From NCBI RefSeq assembly GCF_024763615.1, contig NC_077223.1, positions 82,894,627-82,958,626 of the forward strand: a stretch of DNA of 64,000 nt, read 5' to 3'. Below, one piece after another: positions 58,105 to 64,000 of the stretch. The first letter of the stretch is position 1; each line of letters opens with the position of its first letter. The notes beneath the pieces are model-generated. The model had not been told where the DNA came from. It searched no databases and worked only from the letters and a program-made list of their open reading frames with translations. The DNA is from Phlebotomus papatasi. Its lineage: Eukaryota > Arthropoda > Insecta > Diptera > Psychodidae. Both the position numbers and the translations under genes were made by a program.

Positions 58105-58374
58105 CTGAAAGCCCATGGGATCTCAAAAATATCAAGACCTAGGTCTTTTTAACTTCTGGAATTTTTAATGTTAGGAGTTTTACGGGAATCCAGGATTATA
58201 GATGTTCTAGGATACTCAAGGATTTATAGAATCCCGAGACTCTGTTTTGAAAATTTAAGAACATTTAAACAAACATGATACTGTAATTGTAAAGAACGAA
58301 GCGTTGTGAAACTAATTCATCTCTATGGGGAATTTGGAAATTGTCAGGAAATCTTTGAATAATATAAAGACGAT

Positions 58375-58609
58375 TAGGGCGAAGTGGGGCATTTTTGAAA
58401 GTGGGGCGCCTTTGAAAGTAGGGTGCCTTTAAAATTGGGATTTTTCACCCATTTTTAAACAAAATTGAGCCTTATCGTGATATAATTTAGCTACACAAAC
58501 AAATTGAGAAGCTAAATTACATCATGATATGGCCCAGCTTCTCTTAAATATATAGTAGAAAAATCCCAATTTCAAAGGTGTCCCATCAAAACTGCCCCAT
58601 GTCCCCCTA
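58375..58609. repeat. Palindromic MITE, AGTGGGGCACCTTTGAAATT family, copy 2
   Basis: Left end TAGGGCGAAGTGGGGCATTT, right end CTGCCCCATGTCCCCCTA. The inner arms (TTAAAATTGGGATTTTTC and AAAAATCCCAATTTCAAA) and central AATTTAGCTACACAAAC match the 15509 copy. A GTGGGGCGCCTTTGAAAGT block is duplicated on the left, making this copy longer. Confidence 0.78.
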
Positions 58610-58713
58610 CCGGTGAAAGTTTGAAGACTGATCCGACACCATTGGAAAAAGTTGATAGATTTTCCTTTCCCTGATTAAGGAATTAACGTTCAAAGGGAGA
58701 CTACTGTCCCCTA

Positions 58714-59001
58714 TAACCCACAAAAATGTTCGTAAAATTTTGTACTTTTTCTCGAACATTGTTTGTAAAATGATCACTTGACGATCATTTTTTTATTCTT
58801 TTACAAACATTTGTTCGCAAATGTTTGTAAACACACAGAAAATGTTCTGAAAATTTTGTCATTTGTTTGTTAAATTTTGCCAGATAAACAAAAATGTACG
58901 AACAAATGTTTGTAAAATAATAAAAAATTCTCGTCAAGTGATCATTTTACGAAAAATATTTGTGAAAAAGTACAAACTTATACGAATTTGTTTGTGGGTT
59001 A
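58714..59001. repeat. Palindromic MITE with TAACCCACAAA termini, 288 bp
   Basis: Left TAACCCACAAAAATGTTCGT and right TTTGTGGGTTA, with inverted arms of about 85 bp including ATGATCACTTGACGA. The interior again carries inverted ACAAACATTTGT blocks, so the whole is a nested palindrome. The sequence just to its left (AACGTTCAAAGGGAGACTAC) resembles an end of the 26942 family. Confidence 0.8.
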
Positions 59002-59044
59002 GGCAATTTACGAACATTTTGTAAGTCTCCAGTGGAAATTAAAA

Positions 59045-59278
59045 AATAATTATTTTTTTATTTTGATGTACTGTGCTATTTCTGCCATTTTGTACATTGT
59101 TCAGTTTACAAAAATAATATATTATTCGGTTTACAATGTTTTGTGAAAAATGTCCATTCAGACGCTTCAATCATTTGCACCGGACGGGACTCGAACTCAC
59201 TACTGTGCATGACAGTCAAGTCCGGGGTCACACCGCCCAAGAGCCGAACGCTCTTTACCAATTGCACCAGGACCCCCT
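59045..59278 (-). repeat. tRNA-headed SINE with I-like LINE tail
   Basis: On the minus strand an A box region (GGTGCAATTGGTAAAGAGC, 59251-59271) is followed by a B box (GTGAGTTCGAGTCCC, 59185-59199). After a short body comes the tail TGTACAAAATGGCAGAAATAGC then ACAGTACAT and A/T repeats. The tail parallels the 3' end of the I-like element (TGTACAAAATGGCCCTAGTG...CAGTACAT). A pol III head with a LINE-shared tail is the classical SINE architecture. A-B spacing is longer than in a simple tRNA, suggesting a long variable arm or an insert. Confidence 0.7.
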
Positions 59279-62200
59279 GCCCAATCAACAAACATTTACA
59301 GGCAATTTCCGAAATATTTTTTCTATGTACCATTTTCTTACGGAGGCCAGTTGTTACGTCACCGGCAGACGCACCTGGTTCAAGAAAAATGATTTTATTG
59401 TTTCACAAGGAATATGAGCCTTATAAGATTTTTTCCCAGAGGAATATTTCATTTTGATTTCGAAAATATTCACCCAAGCCAATTTTCCGCGAAACTGTTG
59501 AGAAATGGGGAGTAGAGAAAATTTTACAATTCCTCCGATGTATTCTGTAATTGTGTTTTAATCCCCCAAAAATTTCTTCTTTCCACACTCAATACCTCAA
59601 AATTACATTTTGCAGCATCTCTTGGCTTTTTTTCCACGCTGAAGAGCCCTCGAAAAGCTCTCGTGGAATTTTATTTCACGCTAAAGTGGCCAATTGATAA
59701 AGTTCATCTCAATGGAAATCATGCGGCAAAAGGGAAAACGAAGCAAAAGCACATAGCGATAAATCTGCAATGATGGTAAAAAGTTATAAAGTTCTTCCCT
59801 TAGTGTTAATTCGAGTGACAACTATAATTCCCACGGAATTAGGTATTAAGCAGCCATACAACTCAAGTGCCAAAGGGATAGTTTTTTATCTGTATGGCAA
59901 ATAACCATCGATTGTCCTGAATAAATTGTAACGATGGACAAAGTTTCTCTTTTGGCACTCTTTTATCTCATCGTTACAATGTTCCACCATACAACTCACA
60001 TGGGAGCTTCAACAGGAATAAAATTTTACACCAGGTTCATCCTTTCGTCTATCCCTCACGTAGGGATTCATGGAGAGACAAAAAGCTCTGTACATGACAC
60101 TTAGTCGGAGATAATTAATATTTCAGCTTTTATTCTATTTCTATGTTGTATCCAGCCTCTTGTGGCATCACAGAAATTCTGTCTCACAATCCTCCTGACG
60201 CCCAATGATGACTACCTTGAGATTTTCTGGGTGTCGTGTCAACATTGAAAGGGTGCTAGGGTATACACACTCCTTCACAAGTAGCTCCGTACCTTTCATT
60301 ATTTACATACTTATTCCTTTTGTATGAGATTCTGAAGGTACAACTTGTCCTTTAGTCACTCAAAGAATGGTTATTCCTACATTTGCAAACACACTGAGAG
60401 TGAAAAAAAGTTCGAAAAAAAGCTCTGAAAAATATCACAAAAGTTAATTTAAGCTACAAAGCAAACACATTGGTCGTCAGAACAAGTCAGATTTTTGTTT
60501 GTTAAAGTTCTAGTGGAAACAGCAAATATTTAATCAGTTTTATACAAATTTTCATACAATTTCATTTTACTATATGCACGTATATTTATGTTATAAAAGC
60601 TGTGAAATATGAACATCTTTATTTTTTAATTTTATTTTAAAAAATTATTTATATACGTGGTTCTTAGACTTATTTTTAAGTTATTTTGGAAATTTATAAT
60701 TGAATTGGAATTTCTTTGGAAAGTTTAATTTCTTTTAGATATTTTAAATAATATTTTGAAAAATATAGTTTTAACAGTCAGCTTTTTCAAATACTAAACT
60801 ATTTAAGTTTATATCTCGGAATATACATGGAATTCTTGCTGTTGACAAACTAATTGGGTCATTATTCTGCCGCTTTTCGTCAGAAAATTCAAACAAATCT
60901 TAAAGGTTAAATTATGAACTGATTTGATCAAGATTAGACATATCGGAAAGAATTTAGAATGTCCAATAAGACTACATCGGTTCTAATCTATAATAAATCT
61001 GTAAAGTACAGATATAAATTGATTTGTTTTTCTCCAACTTATAATTTTGATTTACCGATATAAGTTTTGTTCGGAGATTTCAGGTCGAACGGCATGAGAA
61101 ATAATTTTATGGTTTACAGAGACCTACCTCCTAATTAGGCAGATACTTAGTCCAGCTGTTTCTAACGTCATATGCGAAAGAGCGTTTCTAGGGTTTCGTT
61201 CTGGAGGTTGGTCATCAACTGTATGACGGCAATGGACAACTAAATTAAGTTTCAACCGATTATTATCTTTTGTGTGCTTTCAAGAGAATCATTTTTTATC
61301 AAACTCATTCAGTACTATGAATAAAATAAAACTAAATAAAAGAGGGGAAAAAGAGTTTCAGCATTGCGAAATGCTCGAACTTATTTTTTCGCATGGTTTG
61401 TTGTTGCTTATTGGTTTACTACCTACTAAATTAATTTATAAATCATCAGTTCACTTAAAGCACTTCAAAAAACGAAAATTGATCATGAAGTGAGCATTTT
61501 AAATAAAAATCTAAATACGAAAATGATTACGTATACTCCATCGATTTATTACCGACTTCTAGATATTACCAAAAAATCCAAATTTAACTAAATCGATTGC
61601 AAAATGAGCCCTCCCTGTATAATGACTATGTACTTATATTATAGTAGGACTGTTAAACCTAGACGAGTTGGGGGGACAAAGCCCGTTCTGACGAAGACTC
61701 TTTCAGCCAACGGTACCAATCACTGTTCAGTTGGGATGATGACTCTGAGGGGTGTTAGAACGGCTACTTCTGAGGCACTATTTGGATAGTCTCTGCGGAT
61801 AGATGGAATAGTGATCGTACACGGAATATCTCGAAGGCGTATACGAATCGACTTGAACTGAAGTCGGCCTTCCCCAGTGAAGCTGAGAGGAAGCCGGGGT
61901 GATTGCGATGAAGGGCGCTTCAGCATGGTTCAGTGTTAGGTCTGTAGCCTTCGTGCTGCAATATTGTGAAAAATTTGTCTTTCAAATGCCTTGAGATAGT
62001 CAACTATTCACGACAGGTTCTTCCCGCATTTCCAAAATGCGCCTTTATATCCCTCGTGGCCCCAAACATCTGTTTCGGGGCGAAAATTTCAGTATTTTAT
62101 TGCCTTGAATATAATATTTACACTTAGGTCCTATACTTCGGGAGGGAAACGCGTATTTGCTTGAATGGCACGAAGCTCCGTGTTTGAGAATGAGCTTTAA

Positions 62201-62469
62201 AATTCCCTTATGATCCAGGCGTGATTTGTGCTTGTGGTTATTATTATTCGTTTCAGAATATATTTGTTACAATTCAATCATGGTGCAACGTCGTATATCC
62301 AATGTTGGAATAATTTACTGATCGTAGATCGCTCAGAAGCGTGTTCCCCGCAATATGGATGCATCTTTCATCCTCCCAGAATTTTTTTGGGAGAGGTGGT
62401 GTACGTGGTGTATTTTTTATTACGTTATATCACAGTGAAAATGTCTTTTCTAGACTTTCTGATCTTTAC
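59279..62469. other. AT-rich sequence, no recognised gene
   Basis: Presumed intron or upstream sequence of the CUB gene. Short frames at 61272-61493, 61604-61789 and 61720-61926 lack domains. A block near 61350-61390 (GCATTGCGAAATGCTCGAAC) resembles 33905-33925 and is probably transposon debris. No exon of the CUB gene was recognised. Confidence 0.4.
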
Positions 62470-62550
62470 ACAGGTCTGAAATTAAACTCACAACTGTGAG
62501 AGTCGAGTCAGAGATCTTATCGCTCAAGAGCCAACGGTCTTGCATGTGGT
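62470..62550 (-). repeat. SINE-like fragment
   Basis: The minus strand reads GCAAGACCGTTGGCTCTTGA, close to GGCAAGACCGTTGGCACTTG of the 38289 SINE, then GACTCGACTCTCACAGTTGTGAG, resembling the 59.2-kb SINE. The B box is degenerate. A decayed copy. Confidence 0.4.
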
Positions 62551-62799
62551 ACCAAACACAGTTCATGATGAGTTGCGTGCTGTGTGAATAGGGAAACTCT
62601 TGGGGTTGCAATAGCCGTGTATACTCGTACTAGACCCGCGCATCCCTTTGTTCCTGTAAATGAAGCATGTACGATTCCGCGGTTTGAATTGAATACGCTT
62701 GTCGTGAGAGCATTCGGCCAGGCGTGTCCCCTTGGAGCTTATGGAAACCCAGAAGCACAACTTCTTCTGTAAAGGGATGAAACCTAATGTCCTAGATAA

Positions 62800-63016
62800 A
62801 CTTTCGGCTCAAGCCGATATACGGTTTAACGTAATTATAATCAAAATTATGACTAGATTATATTTCCATTAGTTTCGGACATTCATTTTCGGCTTCATCT
62901 GAGAAACGGCTCAGTGGGAAACTAATGGGAATTTAGTCAAATCATTTTTTTAATTGAAATAATGTAAAACCATCTCTCGGATTAAGTCGTAAGTGTGTCT
63001 AGGGGGTCTAGGGCAT
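62800..63016. repeat. CCGAGAGAYG element, copy 3 (enlarged)
   Basis: Left part TTCGGCTCAAGCCGATATAC and GGTTTAACGTAATTATA correspond to the 27811 copy; the right edge CCATCTCTCGGATTAAGTCG is followed by TAAGTGTGTCTAGGG. The middle is longer, with an inverted CCATTAGTTTC/GAAACTAATGG pair, so an insertion or duplication has occurred. Confidence 0.6.
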
Positions 63017-64000
63017 AAGGATCACCCCTTAGGTTCTGAGAGCTTCTGAGATACCCCAATGACTGTCGTTAACGAGAAAAAATGTTTTACGACAGTGGAA
63101 CCGTCGAAATTTAAGAGATCTAAATATTCTTGAAGGTAACTTTGGAACTTTCCATCAATCATCATGAAGATGCATCACCCCCTAACTATACACCTAAAGG
63201 AGGTCAAATATTGAGTTTCAGGGTAATGTGGCCAAAATTAGAACTTAACTGAATTTAGTAATTACTAATTCTAATACTAATTCATTCCTACAAGAAATAT
63301 TTAATTGGTACTAAACTTTATCATTGGATACCAGCAAGGTATAGATTGGTATAGATGTAATGTAATATAGATGGTATGCTGGTATGCATATATGTTTGGA
63401 ATATTAATTATTTTAACTACTCATTCATGTTTCTAATGAGACTCTCAAACAGTTTCGGAAATTGCTAATATTTATGGTGATTGGTTACATATTCATATGT
63501 ACAAACATGGCCTAGTTTCTCACAATAGAACGGTATGTTTTATGCTATATTGGTAAAGAGGTATGTATGTGACCCTGAGGGATACAAACATATTTCAATA
63601 TTTACTGATACTTATTAGAATTTATTTCAATACTTGTGAGAGATATTCAGTCACGCAGGATTCATGAATCTCTATAGAATTGATTTTATTGTCCCCTTGA
63701 TATACACGTCCCTTGCCCCTGGTACATAATTGTGTCGGACGTGTTGGTTATGGTTATGCCTGGAAAGCACTGAAGAATGCTAGAATCTCCGGAATTGTGA
63801 ATGGTACTATCTGTGACTTTCCAAACATGCTCTTTTGCATGTAGGAAAAGCGACATGTGTAGGGGCAAAGAAGGGTGCACCAAGGGTTGGACAATCTCTA
63901 GAAGTGGATGCTTTGCGACAAACCCAAGTCCCTTGTGTTGCAAATTTATTTTCGCAACATAGTGGTTAAATTGTGTGACTTTATTTATTAGTCGGATGAC
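63017..64000. other. Right edge, unassigned
   Basis: AT-rich sequence. An 85-codon minus-strand frame (63686-63943, with HVWKVTDSTIHNSGDSS) is followed by an AATAAA-type signal at about 63690. It could be the end of a transcript, but I recognise no domain and see no splice site. Confidence 0.3.

Noticed and set aside
59106..59457. Overlapping 75-104 codon frames near 59.2 kb as proteins
   Set aside because: They are translations of the tRNA-derived SINE and its flank.

Overview
The window is nuclear DNA from an insect, most likely a fly or midge (Diptera). It is AT-rich, has U2-type introns, and is crowded with dipteran-style transposons: I-like and Jockey-like non-LTR elements, an ITmD37E-like Tc1/mariner relic, and hAT-, pogo- and piggyBac-like MITEs. 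The species call is inference. I see no operon, CRISPR array or other bacterial feature.

The only host gene I can support runs on the minus strand and fills most of the window as introns. Four short exons (A 52761-52897, B 23208-23333, C 17388-17492, D 4900-4985) each have clean AG/GT borders. Joined in that order they keep one open frame and encode about 150 residues that read as one CUB domain with its four cysteines. The introns between them are about 29.4, 5.7 and 12.4 kb. Start codon, stop codon and flanking domains lie outside the window or were not recognised.

Two full-length retrotransposons with intact ORFs carry perfect target-site duplications (TSDs). An I-like element (42444-47841, minus strand, same sense as the host gene; ORF1 gag-like, ORF2 endonuclease-RT-RNase H) has the 12-bp TSD ACTATAAAAATA. 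A Jockey-like element (53510-58093, plus strand; gag-like ORF1, endonuclease-RT ORF2, 53-nt poly-A) has the 11-bp TSD GGGTCTTGACA. Its two ORFs overlap by one base as TAATG. A tRNA-headed SINE at 59.05-59.28 kb ends in a sequence shared with the I-like element's 3' tail, as expected if it borrows that machinery.

The remaining intron sequence holds many short inverted-repeat elements, several present twice or more, often nested. There is also an 846-bp fold-back at 40.6-41.4 kb, a 3.5-kb element with roughly 95-bp terminal inverted repeats (TIRs) at 48.7-52.3 kb, a 17-bp minisatellite of about 1.3 kb at 30.1-31.4 kb with a satellite copy at 26.4 kb, and a 199-bp tandem duplication at 36.65-37.05 kb. 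An ITmD37E-like transposase pseudogene (38.04-39.28 kb) is broken by a SINE and a MITE. Nearly all other short open frames look like chance products of AT-rich or repetitive DNA.
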